Part shown: positions 1-7,127 of the stretch, one piece after another
Numbering within the stretch: the first letter of the stretch is position 1
Layout: every line of letters begins with the position of its first letter
From: CADDYX01 sp045809945
Lineage (GTDB): Bacteria; Verrucomicrobiota; Verrucomicrobiia; Chthoniobacterales; UBA10450
Direction: 5' to 3'
Assembly: GCA_045809945.1 (NCBI GenBank)
Contig: JBJMWW010000132.1
Coordinates: forward strand, 1 to 11,117
DNA length: 11,117 nt
Notes under the pieces: model-generated
Told to the model about the DNA's origin: nothing
Database searches by the model: none
The model's input: only the letters and a program-made list of their open reading frames with translations
Position numbers and translations under genes: made by a program

Positions 1-1402
1 CACCGGTGAGCAGCATGGTCAGACGATCGATGCCAAGACCGAAGCCACCGGCCGGCGGCATGCCGTGTTCGAGCGCAAGCAGAAATTCTTCGTCGATCTT
101 CTGCGTTTCCTCGCCGACCTGCTCGACTAACCGTTGACGCTGAACGGTCGGGTCGTTCAGCTCGGTATAACCGGGGGAAATTTCCTGGCCGTTGATGATC
201 AGCTCGTAGACATCGACCAGCGAATCGTCCTCGGGATTTTGTTTCGCGAGCGGGACGAGCTCTTTCGGGCAGTGCGTCACGAAAAGCGGATCGAACGTTT
301 TCTCTTCCACGAGTTTTTCAAAAACGTGCTGGGTGATCTCGTGATCGACCAGGCTGGGAATAATCTCGACGCCGAGCTGGCTCTTCGCGCGCTCGCGTTT
401 CGCATCAGTTGTCAGACCAAACCAATCGTCGCCCGCGACCTCCATGATCAGATCCCGATAACGCGCACGGCGCCACGGCCGCGAGAGGTCGAGCGTCCGC
501 GTCACATTTCCATCCGCATCGCGGTGCTCGATTTTGAGTGAGCCTGAAACGATCTCGGCGAGATGACAGACCATGTCTTCGACGAGGTTCGCGATCTTGC
601 TGAAGTCGGCGTAAGCCCAATACGCCTCGAGCATCGTGAACTCAGGATTGTGCCGACGCGAGATGCCTTCGTTCCGGAAATTGCGATTCAGCTCGAACAC
701 TTTGTTGAATCCGCCAACGAGCAGTCGCTTCAGATAAAGTTCCGGCGCGATGCGAAGGTAGAGATCGATGCCGAGGGCGTTGTGGTGGGTGCGAAACGGC
801 TCGGCCGCCGCGCCACCGGCAATCGCCTGAAGCATCGGCGTTTCCACTTCCAGGAACCCGCGCGCTTCGAGAAAACGCCGGATCTCGCGCAGAATGGTGA
901 TTCGCTTCACGAAGATGTCGCGCGATGAATCGTTCGAGATCAGGTCGAGATAGCGTTGGCGGTAACGCGCCTCGACGTCCTGCAGACCGTGCCATTTTTC
1001 GGGCAACGGGCGGAGCGCTTTCGCGAGCAGTTGCAGCTTCTGAACCTTCAACGTCTGTTCGCCGGTTTTCGTCACGAAACACGCCCCTTCGACGCCGACG
1101 AAATCGCCGAGATCGAGCAGGTCGAAGATCTGCATCGCCCCGGAATCGAGTTCCTTCGCGTTCAGGTAAATCTGGATCCGCCCAGTCGCATCGCGCAGAT
1201 CGGCGAAATGGCTCTTGCCCATGTCGCGACGCGCCGTCATCCGGCCCGCGATGCGGAAAGTCGCGCCATCGCTAAATTTCGAACGCACTTCGTCGATCGT
1301 GCCCGACGTTTCGAAAGCGCGCCCAAACGGCGCCACTCCAAGCGCGCGCAATTGCTCGAGCTTCTGCCGGCGCTGCGCGATTAAGTCATTCTCCTCGTCC
1401 AT
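1..1402 (-). CDS. lysS: Lysyl-tRNA synthetase, class II (3' end cut by window edge)
   Basis: Charges tRNA-Lys with lysine using ATP in the cytoplasm. I translated the minus strand from an ATG at 1402-1400 and found it open for 467 codons to the window edge. Bacterial LysS is usually about 500 residues, so roughly the last 30 are missing. The N-terminus (MDEENDLIAQRRQKLEQLR) has the charged helix typical of the family and supports this start. An OB-fold anticodon-binding domain follows at about residues 50-150, then the class II catalytic core. Motif 2 is visible as FRNEGIS at residues 242-248 with the following RRHNPEF, and motif 3 as GGFGLGIDR at 452-460, whose terminal Arg contacts ATP. No Shine-Dalgarno sequence is evident upstream of the ATG. 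The gene is divergent from the rest of the window, with a 162-base gap to the ACT-domain gene. Identity is very secure; no frameshift or missing motif was seen. Confidence 0.97.
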   Translation of the reverse strand, partial: MDEENDLIAQRRQKLEQLRALGVAPFGRAFETSGTIDEVRSKFSDGATFRIAGRMTARRDMGKSHFADLRDATGRIQIYLNAKELDSGAMQIFDLLDLGDFVGVEGACFVTKTGEQTLKVQKLQLLAKALRPLPEKWHGLQDVEARYRQRYLDLISNDSSRDIFVKRITILREIRRFLEARGFLEVETPMLQAIAGGAAAEPFRTHHNALGIDLYLRIAPELYLKRLLVGGFNKVFELNRNFRNEGISRRHNPEFTMLEAYWAYADFSKIANLVEDMVCHLAEIVSGSLKIEHRDADGNVTRTLDLSRPWRRARYRDLIMEVAGDDWFGLTTDAKRERAKSQLGVEIIPSLVDHEITQHVFEKLVEEKTFDPLFVTHCPKELVPLAKQNPEDDSLVDVYELIINGQEISPGYTELNDPTVQRQRLVEQVGEETQKIDEEFLLALEHGMPPAGGFGLGIDRLTMLLTG

Positions 1403-1491
1403 TATCGAGCGGCTGCGAATTTAAGTCGCGAAGGCGAAATGAACAGCGTGAATGAATCCGCCATCGAAGGCAGACCCAGCCGACTATTCGT

Positions 1492-1521
1492 TTGCAAAAA
1501 AAACACGCTCAGTGACATAGT
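1492..1521 (+). promoter_or_regulatory. Possible sigma70-like promoter upstream of the ACT-domain gene
   Basis: In the divergent gap, TTGCAA (1492-1497) and CATAGT (1516-1521) are separated by 18 bases. Each matches the -35 or -10 consensus at four of six positions. An A-run follows the -35 box. This is a weak match, put forward only because a promoter for the plus-strand gene series is expected here. Confidence 0.25.
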
Positions 1522-1526
1522 TGCGC

Positions 1527-1559
1527 CCCGGCTGTCCAAAGGGCGGAAGGCCGGGTTTT
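1527..1559 (+). promoter_or_regulatory. GC-rich inverted repeat followed by four T in the leader of the ACT-domain gene
   Basis: CCCGGC (1527-1532) pairs with GCCGGG (1550-1555) across a 17-base loop, and TTTT follows directly at 1556-1559, just before the ATG at 1565. It resembles a short intrinsic terminator or attenuator in the 5' leader. The stem is only six pairs and the loop is long, so it may have no function. Confidence 0.25.
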
Positions 1560-1564
1560 GCTCT

Positions 1565-2035
1565 ATGGCGCTCGATCTACCGGAAACAACTTCAGGCATT
1601 CAGGGACCGCTGGTGAAGCAGTTCTCGGTGTTCCTTGCCAACAAGGTCGGCGCACTGCTCGACATCGTGAAATTGCTGCACAAGAACGCCATTCACGTCC
1701 TGGCGATGAGCGTGACCGAATCGACCGACTCGGCCATTGCACGCATCCTGGTGAGCGATCCCGACCAGGTGCAGGACCTCTTTCAACAACACGATGTCGC
1801 GTTCGGAGTCTCAACAATGGTCGTGGTGGAGTTGCGTGAAGTCGCGACTGAGCTACCAAAGTTGCTCGCAGCTCTGGTCATGGCGGAAGTGAACGTCCAT
1901 TTCAGTTATGCGTTGCTCACGCGGCCGCGCGGTTACGCCGCGCTCGCCATTCACGTCGACGACACCGAGTGTGCGTCGAACGTGTTGCAGGGCGAAGGGT
2001 TTCGGATTTTAAGCCAAAGCGATCTTTCCCGATGA
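1565..2035 (+). CDS. Tandem ACT-domain protein (putative small-ligand sensor)
   Basis: A 156-residue cytoplasmic protein built from two ACT-like regulatory domains. Domain 1 spans about residues 18-88, starting with a hydrophobic strand (VKQFSVFLANKVGALLDIV) whose N-K-x-G-A-L pattern is the ligand-site turn typical of ACT domains. Domain 2 covers about 86-156 and ends in GEGFRILSQSDL. ACT domains usually bind amino acids or similar small ligands and regulate a partner; no catalytic domain is attached. I chose the ATG at 1565 because the ACT fold begins soon after it. The frame is open back to an ATG at 1439, but those 42 extra residues look non-coding and fall over the leader hairpin. The stop overlaps the next gene's start by 4 bases (ATGA at 2032-2035), which suggests coupled translation. 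Ligand and partner are unknown. Confidence 0.85.
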   Translation: MALDLPETTSGIQGPLVKQFSVFLANKVGALLDIVKLLHKNAIHVLAMSVTESTDSAIARILVSDPDQVQDLFQQHDVAFGVSTMVVVELREVATELPKLLAALVMAEVNVHFSYALLTRPRGYAALAIHVDDTECASNVLQGEGFRILSQSDLSR

Positions 2036-3147
2036 ACGAAGCCGATTCAATCGAAACGCCATCGAGTACGGACCGGATCATCACGATCGGGTTCGGCGTC
2101 GTGGTTGCTTTCGCGGTGGCGCAGCTTGCCGCGGTTGGTCTTCATTTCGGCCTGAACGCGCGAGCGGCCTACGTGGCGAGCCACCCAACGGTGACCGCCG
2201 TCTCAACGCCCGGACCGAGAGCTGCCGCTTCTCCGCCGGTCGCCGGCATACCGGGCGCGGAAGCAACAACCGGCGGTGCGACCGGGCCGACTTCACCGGC
2301 TGACGCGCTGTTACGTGAAGCGACCGCCTTGCACGAGCGCGGCGACACGACCAACGCGCTCGCGAAGCTGCAGGAAGCGACGCAGCGCGATCCGAAAAAT
2401 GCCAACGTGCTCGCGGAGATGGCGCGCATTTATGAGTCCATCGGCGCGTTCGACCGCTCGAACGAAACGTGGCGCAAAATCCAGGAGCTTGGGCCCGCCG
2501 CCGGCGCCTTGTACGAACTCGCCGATACGAAATTAAAACTCGGCGTGCCCGCGCCCGCCGACGGAAGCGCCGAAGCGGCCGGACCGGGTCTCGCCGGCGT
2601 TTCACCTCTCGATAGCGGCACCGCCCGGGACGACGACGGCATTCCCGAAGGTTCAACCTTTGGGATCAGCGATTTGAGCATGACGCAGAACGACGATGCC
2701 GACGCGGAAACGAATCAGACTCTGCGCATTGCGGTGAAAGCGCGGCCGAACGCCGTCGGGATCGATCACACCAAAGTGAAAATCCAGGTGTTCTTCTACG
2801 ACACCGTGGACAACAAGGATGTCGTCCTGACCGACGCTGACGTGAGTTACGAGTGGGTTACGCCAAATCACGATTGGAAGAGCACAAATCCGGAGGTGCT
2901 CGCCGTCACCTATGTGAGGCCGAAAAATCGTGGTCTTAGTTCTGAGGCTGCGCTGTCAGCGGCGGCGCAATCCGTTACGCCCGGCAAAAAGCCGAAACCG
3001 AAAAAGACGGACGCGGAAGCAGGCCACCGGAAATATCTCGGCTACATCGTGCGCATTTATTATAATGACCAGCTTCAAGGCGTGCGCGCTGACCCGACGA
3101 AATTACTGAACCTGTTCCCGCCGCCGTTCACCGCGCCCTCGCAGTAA
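2032..3147 (+). CDS. Membrane-anchored TPR protein with a C-terminal beta-rich domain
   Basis: A 371-residue protein of unknown function. A single hydrophobic segment at about residues 16-38 should anchor it in the inner membrane. A Pro/Ala/Gly/Thr-rich linker (about 50-88) leads to two TPR-like repeats at about 89-156, in which ATALHERGDTTNALAKLQEA and ANVLAEMARIYESIGAFDRS show the helix-turn-helix pattern and the usual Ala/Gly positions. A second flexible linker is followed by a beta-strand-rich domain (about 210-300 and 333-360), interrupted by a Lys/Pro-rich stretch (about 318-328). The ATG at 2032 overlaps the upstream stop, so it was preferred to the upstream TTG-type start at 1969, which lies wholly inside the ACT gene. 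TPR regions mediate protein-protein contacts, so a scaffold role is possible but only inferred. It ends one base into the next gene. Confidence 0.85.
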   Translation: MNEADSIETPSSTDRIITIGFGVVVAFAVAQLAAVGLHFGLNARAAYVASHPTVTAVSTPGPRAAASPPVAGIPGAEATTGGATGPTSPADALLREATALHERGDTTNALAKLQEATQRDPKNANVLAEMARIYESIGAFDRSNETWRKIQELGPAAGALYELADTKLKLGVPAPADGSAEAAGPGLAGVSPLDSGTARDDDGIPEGSTFGISDLSMTQNDDADAETNQTLRIAVKARPNAVGIDHTKVKIQVFFYDTVDNKDVVLTDADVSYEWVTPNHDWKSTNPEVLAVTYVRPKNRGLSSEAALSAAAQSVTPGKKPKPKKTDAEAGHRKYLGYIVRIYYNDQLQGVRADPTKLLNLFPPPFTAPSQ

Positions 3148-3893
3148 TGCAACTGCTCGTCGTTCACCACGACGCCGAAGTGGGCGAGCAGCTCGTGCAG
3201 ATGGTTAAAGACTACACCTCGCACGCCTGCGAGCTCGCGCGCAGCGAAGCCGACGCGATCACCTGGAGCCGTAGCAATGCGCAATGCCGCTTGCTCATCA
3301 CGGAATTGGATGGACCGGATATCGATGGGCTGCGCCTCGGCGCGTCTTTCAGCGAGATGTTTCCGGGATTGCACACGATGTTTCTGCCGGGCTACGCCTG
3401 CTCCGAGCAGCGTCTCGAAATCGCACACACAAAAGTGTTTCCGGAGCCGATCGACGGGGAATCGTTGCTCGATGCCATTGACCGCGTCGACAGCGCCCAG
3501 GCCGCGCCCGATTATTTTCATGTCCTCGACGTGCTGCAGATGTGCTGCCTCAGCGGCCGCAGCGGTGCGGTGCAGCTGGTGCACGATAGCGATAGCGCGA
3601 TCGTTTTCCTGCGCATGGGAAACATCGTGCACGCCGAAACGGGCGACGCACGCGGCACACAGGCATTATTCGAAATTTGCTGCTGGAAGGAAGCCGAGTT
3701 TGCCTACGATCAATCTGAGCGCGCGGAACAGACAATCTCGATGCGCTGGGACGAAGCGCTTATCCAGGCAGTGCAGCGTCGCAAGGAGGCAGAGGAAGCG
3801 CTGAACGGCCAGGCGGCTTTCCGCGAGGGGACGACGTCGCTCGGGCAGAGACGAGCGAAGCGACGATTGTTTGCCGGGCTGCTCGGTCGTTAA
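3147..3893 (+). CDS. Degenerate receiver domain plus PATAN (DUF4388) domain protein
   Basis: A 248-residue cytoplasmic protein. The first 115 or so residues follow the CheY-like receiver fold (MQLLVVHHDAEVGEQL, then CRLLITELDGPDIDGL, then KVFPEPIDGESLLDAI), but the signature residues are altered. The acidic pair is HD at 8-9, the phosphoacceptor Asp position is Glu53, and the Lys before the conserved Pro is Glu100. Residues about 122-210 look like a PATAN/DUF4388 domain (DVLQMCCLSGRSGAVQL, then FLRMGNIVHAETGDARGTQAL), a module found in bacterial and archaeal signalling proteins and thought to mediate protein contacts. The tail is basic and Lys/Arg-rich. The start overlaps the TPR stop as TAATG, consistent with coupled translation. 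A non-phosphorylated scaffold or adaptor is the likely role, perhaps working with the ACT and TPR proteins. The partner is unknown. Confidence 0.8.
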   Translation: MQLLVVHHDAEVGEQLVQMVKDYTSHACELARSEADAITWSRSNAQCRLLITELDGPDIDGLRLGASFSEMFPGLHTMFLPGYACSEQRLEIAHTKVFPEPIDGESLLDAIDRVDSAQAAPDYFHVLDVLQMCCLSGRSGAVQLVHDSDSAIVFLRMGNIVHAETGDARGTQALFEICCWKEAEFAYDQSERAEQTISMRWDEALIQAVQRRKEAEEALNGQAAFREGTTSLGQRRAKRRLFAGLLGR

Positions 3894-3934
3894 TCTTCCC
3901 ATCTCGCAGCGCGATGCACTATGCTTATCGCGGG

Positions 3935-4807
3935 ATGAAGCTGTTCTGGGTTGCGATCTGCTTTTTTGTGGCGACGCAAGTCGCGCGCGCGCAGATCCAG
4001 GTGGAACTCAAATTCAAACGCCTGCAATACGTCGCCTACGAACCGGTCACCGCAATGTTGACGATCACGAATCTCGCCGGACGCGACGTCGATCTGCACG
4101 ATGTCGGAACTCAGCGCTGGTTCGGCTTCGAAGTGACTGGCGGCGAACAACAGTTGCTTGCCCCGGTGTCGCTCCAGTCAGAACCGCCGCTGCATATTGA
4201 ATCGGGCAAAACCGTCTCGCGAAAGATCGATATCGCCACGGCCTATCCGGTGCATGACTTCGGCACCTATCACGTCCGAGCCAATGTCTTCTTCGCCGAC
4301 CTGAACAAGTTCTTTTACTCGGAGGCAAAAGTTTTTCAGGTGACCAACGCCAGACCGATCTGGCAAAAAACGGTCGGTGTACCTGACGGCCAGCCGGGCG
4401 CCGGCGGAACACGCACCTATTCCCTCCTCTCCAATCGCTTCCCAGATCACACCTCCCTTTACGTGCGGGTCGAAGACAGGAACAACAGCATGGTCTACAG
4501 CACCTATTCGTTAGGCCGGGTCATCTCGTTCGAAGAGCCGCAGGTGGAAATCGATCGCGCGAATCAACTCCACGTTCTGCATTGCGCCGCCCCGCGCACC
4601 TGGGCCTACTCACACGTTGGTTTGAATGGTGAGCTGCTCAAACAATCGACATTCCTGCAGGTGAAATCGCAACCACACCTGCGCCGCGCCGCCGATGGAC
4701 TGGTCGCAGTCCACGGCGGCGTCATCGACGAACCGATTGCGAACAAAGCTCGAAACGCGGCCCCGAAACTTTCCGCACGGCCGCCCAACATTCCGCAGGA
4801 GGATTAA
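3935..4807 (+). CDS. Secreted or periplasmic protein of unknown function
   Basis: I do not recognise a family. With the ATG at 3935 it has 290 residues and a clear Sec signal peptide: MKLF, then a hydrophobic core WVAICFFVATQV, then ARAQ with likely cleavage after Ala19. An in-frame ATG at 3914 would add seven residues before the signal peptide and is less likely. The first 130 mature residues are beta-rich with alternating hydrophobics (ELKFKRLQYVAYEPVTAML, then TYHVRANVFF), suggesting an immunoglobulin-like sandwich. A second beta-rich region (about 165-250) follows, and the C-terminus is basic and probably disordered. No cysteine-based lipobox or obvious catalytic motif is seen. It lies between the PATAN-type gene and a secreted amidase, so a cell-envelope role is a reasonable guess only. 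Confidence 0.75.
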   Translation: MKLFWVAICFFVATQVARAQIQVELKFKRLQYVAYEPVTAMLTITNLAGRDVDLHDVGTQRWFGFEVTGGEQQLLAPVSLQSEPPLHIESGKTVSRKIDIATAYPVHDFGTYHVRANVFFADLNKFFYSEAKVFQVTNARPIWQKTVGVPDGQPGAGGTRTYSLLSNRFPDHTSLYVRVEDRNNSMVYSTYSLGRVISFEEPQVEIDRANQLHVLHCAAPRTWAYSHVGLNGELLKQSTFLQVKSQPHLRRAADGLVAVHGGVIDEPIANKARNAAPKLSARPPNIPQED

Positions 4808-4826
4808 TCATCTGCATTTGCATTTC

Positions 4827-5615
4827 ATGAAGTATCTGACGGTTCTCAGTTCGATCGCCCTCTCCGCATTCGCCTTCACCGCCCACGCCGCAACACGCGA
4901 AGCGGGATCCACGATCGTGATCGACGCAGGCCACGGCGGCTTCGATCGTGGCGGCGTCCCCGGCCAGCAAATCTCTGAAAAGGACAAAACACTCGATGTC
5001 GCCCTGCGGCTCCGCCAAATCCTCCGCGCCGCGGGCTATCGCGTCGTGATGACGCGCGAGGGAGATTATTTCGTCACGCTCGGCAACCGGGTCGCCATCG
5101 CGAACTCGTATCGCGGCGCGCAGTTCGTCTCGATCCATTTCAACTGCGCCCCGCGTGCTGGAGCCAACGGCATCGAAACCTACTATTACCGCAGCGACAG
5201 CGCGGCCTTGGCGACGCGGATTCATCGCAACGTCGTTGCCGGTGCGCCGTCGGAAAACCGCGGGATTCGCCGGCGAGGCTTCTATGTCATTCGTAAAACC
5301 GCCATCCCCGCTGTGCTGGTGGAGTGCGGTTTCCTGACAAACCCAACGGAAGGCCGGCTCGCGTCGAGCGCGCAATACCGACAACAGCTCGCGCAGGAAA
5401 TAGCGAATGGCATCATGGGCGGACCGACGCCGGCAGCGCGTCCAATTAATCCCGGCTCGGCCATTTCGTCCGAAGTCCTTCCGCAGGAGATCGCGGGCGA
5501 AGATTTCGTGCGCGCCGGACCGCATTCGGCCAGAGCGTCGAAGCACAGCAGATCGAGCAAGGTCACGAAGGCGACAAAGAAGACGAAGAAGAAGCTCAAG
5601 CGCGAGGAAACCTGA
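4827..5615 (+). CDS. Secreted zinc N-acetylmuramoyl-L-alanine amidase (Amidase_3)
   Basis: Cleaves the amide bond between N-acetylmuramic acid and L-alanine in peptidoglycan, acting in the periplasm. The 262-residue product begins with a signal peptide (MKYLTVLSSIALSAFAFTAHA, cleavage near Ala21). The amidase domain covers about residues 28-198. The zinc ligands are His36 in IDAGHGG, Glu51 in ISEKDKTLD and His104 in VSIHFN. Glu166 in LVECGFLTN is the catalytic acid typical of the family. The C-terminal 35 residues are Ser/Lys-rich and end in a run of Lys and Thr, which could bind anionic wall polymer or nucleic acid; that is inference. The frame is open upstream to 4695, but only the ATG at 4827 places the signal peptide at the N-terminus. 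The next gene starts one base after the stop. This is an AmiA/AmiB/AmiC or CwlM-like family member; no separate cell-wall-binding domain is evident. Confidence 0.93.
   Translation: MKYLTVLSSIALSAFAFTAHAATREAGSTIVIDAGHGGFDRGGVPGQQISEKDKTLDVALRLRQILRAAGYRVVMTREGDYFVTLGNRVAIANSYRGAQFVSIHFNCAPRAGANGIETYYYRSDSAALATRIHRNVVAGAPSENRGIRRRGFYVIRKTAIPAVLVECGFLTNPTEGRLASSAQYRQQLAQEIANGIMGGPTPAARPINPGSAISSEVLPQEIAGEDFVRAGPHSARASKHSRSSKVTKATKKTKKKLKREET
5604..5610 (+). promoter_or_regulatory. Shine-Dalgarno sequence supporting a TTG start for nnr
   Basis: GAGGAAA lies six bases before TTG at 5617, inside the last codons of the amidase gene. It is one of the few clear Shine-Dalgarno sequences in the window and decides the nnr start in favour of TTG over the later ATG at 5647. 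It also implies that ribosomes finishing the amidase can begin nnr. Confidence 0.6.
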
Positions 5616-5616
5616 G

Positions 5617-7080
5617 TTGGAGTCGCCGGTCGTCAGCTCAGCGGAAATGCGCGCCGCTGAGGAAGCGGCTTTTGCGCGCGGCATTACTGCTGAAGCGCTG
5701 ATGGACCAGGCCGGCGCTGGAATCGCGCAGGCGGTCCAGCAATTCGTGCCGCAGCCCGGCCACTGCATCGTCTTCTGCGGCAAAGGCAATAACGCCGGCG
5801 ATGCGCTCGTCGCGGCGAAACATCTCAGCGCGTGCGGCTGGACGATCGAGTTGCGGCTGGCGTTCGAGAAGCGCGAATGCGGCGAGTTAATGCGCAAAAA
5901 ACTCGATGCCATCGCGCCGTCACCGCGGAAGTCGCACGGCCGCCTCGTGCTGCTTGACGGTTTGCTCGGGCTCGGCGCGTCTCCGCCGCTGCGCGAGCCG
6001 ATCCGTACTGCCTGCCGCGAAATCAATCAGCTGCGGCATGACGCAAACGCCCTCGTTTTCGCAGTGGACGTTCCAACCGGCGTCGATGCTGACAGCGGTG
6101 AATTCGACGACGATGCCGTGATTGCAGACTGCACCGTTACTATCGGCTTCGCCAAGGGCGGTCTCATTGCCGATGGTGCGCTCGATCATGTCGGCCGCAT
6201 CGAAATCGTGCCGCTATCGGACCTCCAGGTATCAGGCACCCACGACGCGACACTGGCGGCGGCCACATCGCTGCGCGGTTTGCTGCCGCGCCGAAAATTT
6301 GGCGCATACAAAAATCAGTTTGGCCGCGTTGGTGTCGTTGCTGGTTCACGCGGGCTGACCGGGGCGGCCGTCCTTTGCGCGGCGGGCGCACTCCGCGGCG
6401 GCGCCGGGCTCGTCAATTTGTTCGTGACCGACGATGTTTACGAAATCATCGCCGCGATCGCGCCGCCGGAAACGATGGTGCGCGGCGTCTCGTCTTATCA
6501 CGATCTCGCCGACCGGCCGGTGAACGTGTGGGCGATCGGTCCCGGACTCGGGAAGGAACGCGCTGATGAAGTGCGGCACGCGATTCGTGTCCTCGAGCAA
6601 CCCGTGGTGGTCGATGCCGACGGTCTCAACATCGCGGCGGAAACGCCGGAGATTTGGGCAGAGGCGCGCGGCCCGCGTTTGATCACGCCGCATCCGGGAG
6701 AAATGAAACGCCTTTCGCCGAATGGCGGCGAGGACCGCGCGACCCAAGCCCGACGGTTCGTCGCCGGTAATGCCGTGACACTGTTGTTGAAAGGCAGCCG
6801 GACGATTGTCGCCGAGCGTGGAAAACCGTTGAGCTACAACACAACGGGAACGCCGGCGATGGCGAGCGGCGGCATGGGCGATGTGCTCACCGGAGTTTGC
6901 GCTGCGCTCATCTCACAACACCTCTCGTGTTACGACGCAGCGCGTCTCGCGAGCTGGGCCTGTGCACGAGCGGCGGAAATCTCGCTCGGTCACGGCGGCA
7001 CGAGCGAGGAATCGCTCATCGCAACCGACGTGATTCGCAATCTCGGCCGCGCGTTTAATGAGCTGCGCGCCATCGACTAA
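5617..7080 (+). CDS. nnr: Bifunctional NAD(P)H-hydrate repair enzyme: NAD(P)HX epimerase and ADP/ATP-dependent dehydratase
   Basis: Repairs hydrated, inactive NADH and NADPH (NADHX and NADPHX). The N-terminal YjeF_N domain interconverts the R and S epimers and the C-terminal ribokinase-like domain dehydrates the S form using a nucleotide. In the 487-residue product, the epimerase covers about residues 1-215, with VSSAEMRAAEEAAF near the start, the nucleotide loop GKGNNAGDALVAAKHL (55-70) and AVDVPTGVDADSG (149-161). The dehydratase covers about 225-487, with GRVGVVAGS (236-244), VVDADGLN (331-338), TPHPGEM (357-363) and the catalytic-Asp motif ASGGMGDVLTG (416-426). The length matches the fused YjeF form. 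The TTG at 5617 was chosen because of the ribosome site at 5604-5610 and because the family begins with an SxxEMR segment. The frame extends upstream to 5407, but that part overlaps the amidase in another frame. Confidence 0.95.
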   Translation: MESPVVSSAEMRAAEEAAFARGITAEALMDQAGAGIAQAVQQFVPQPGHCIVFCGKGNNAGDALVAAKHLSACGWTIELRLAFEKRECGELMRKKLDAIAPSPRKSHGRLVLLDGLLGLGASPPLREPIRTACREINQLRHDANALVFAVDVPTGVDADSGEFDDDAVIADCTVTIGFAKGGLIADGALDHVGRIEIVPLSDLQVSGTHDATLAAATSLRGLLPRRKFGAYKNQFGRVGVVAGSRGLTGAAVLCAAGALRGGAGLVNLFVTDDVYEIIAAIAPPETMVRGVSSYHDLADRPVNVWAIGPGLGKERADEVRHAIRVLEQPVVVDADGLNIAAETPEIWAEARGPRLITPHPGEMKRLSPNGGEDRATQARRFVAGNAVTLLLKGSRTIVAERGKPLSYNTTGTPAMASGGMGDVLTGVCAALISQHLSCYDAARLASWACARAAEISLGHGGTSEESLIATDVIRNLGRAFNELRAID

Positions 7081-7127
7081 TTTGCGCCCCGGCTCGCGCA
7101 TCGGTATTGTCGTGCAGGGCAGCGTTC

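Noticed and set aside
1439..1564. N-terminal extension of the ACT-domain gene
   Set aside because: The 42 residues have no ACT character and include the inverted repeat and T-run, so the ATG at 1565 was preferred.
5407..5616. N-terminal extension of nnr over the amidase gene
   Set aside because: The extra residues are Arg-rich and overlap the amidase in another frame; a good ribosome site and the TTG at 5617 explain the start, and the YjeF family begins there.
4722..6026. A long open frame of 434 codons on the minus strand
   Set aside because: It runs antisense to the secreted protein, the amidase and the start of nnr, all of which have clear family motifs. Its translation is Arg/Ser/Ala-rich with no recognisable domain, as expected in GC-rich DNA.
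7082..7094. A 13-base match to 1521-1533 (TTGCGCCCCGGCT) upstream of two genes
   Set aside because: A single match of this length is close to what chance gives in an 11-kb GC-rich window, and the flanks do not match, so no shared operator is claimed.
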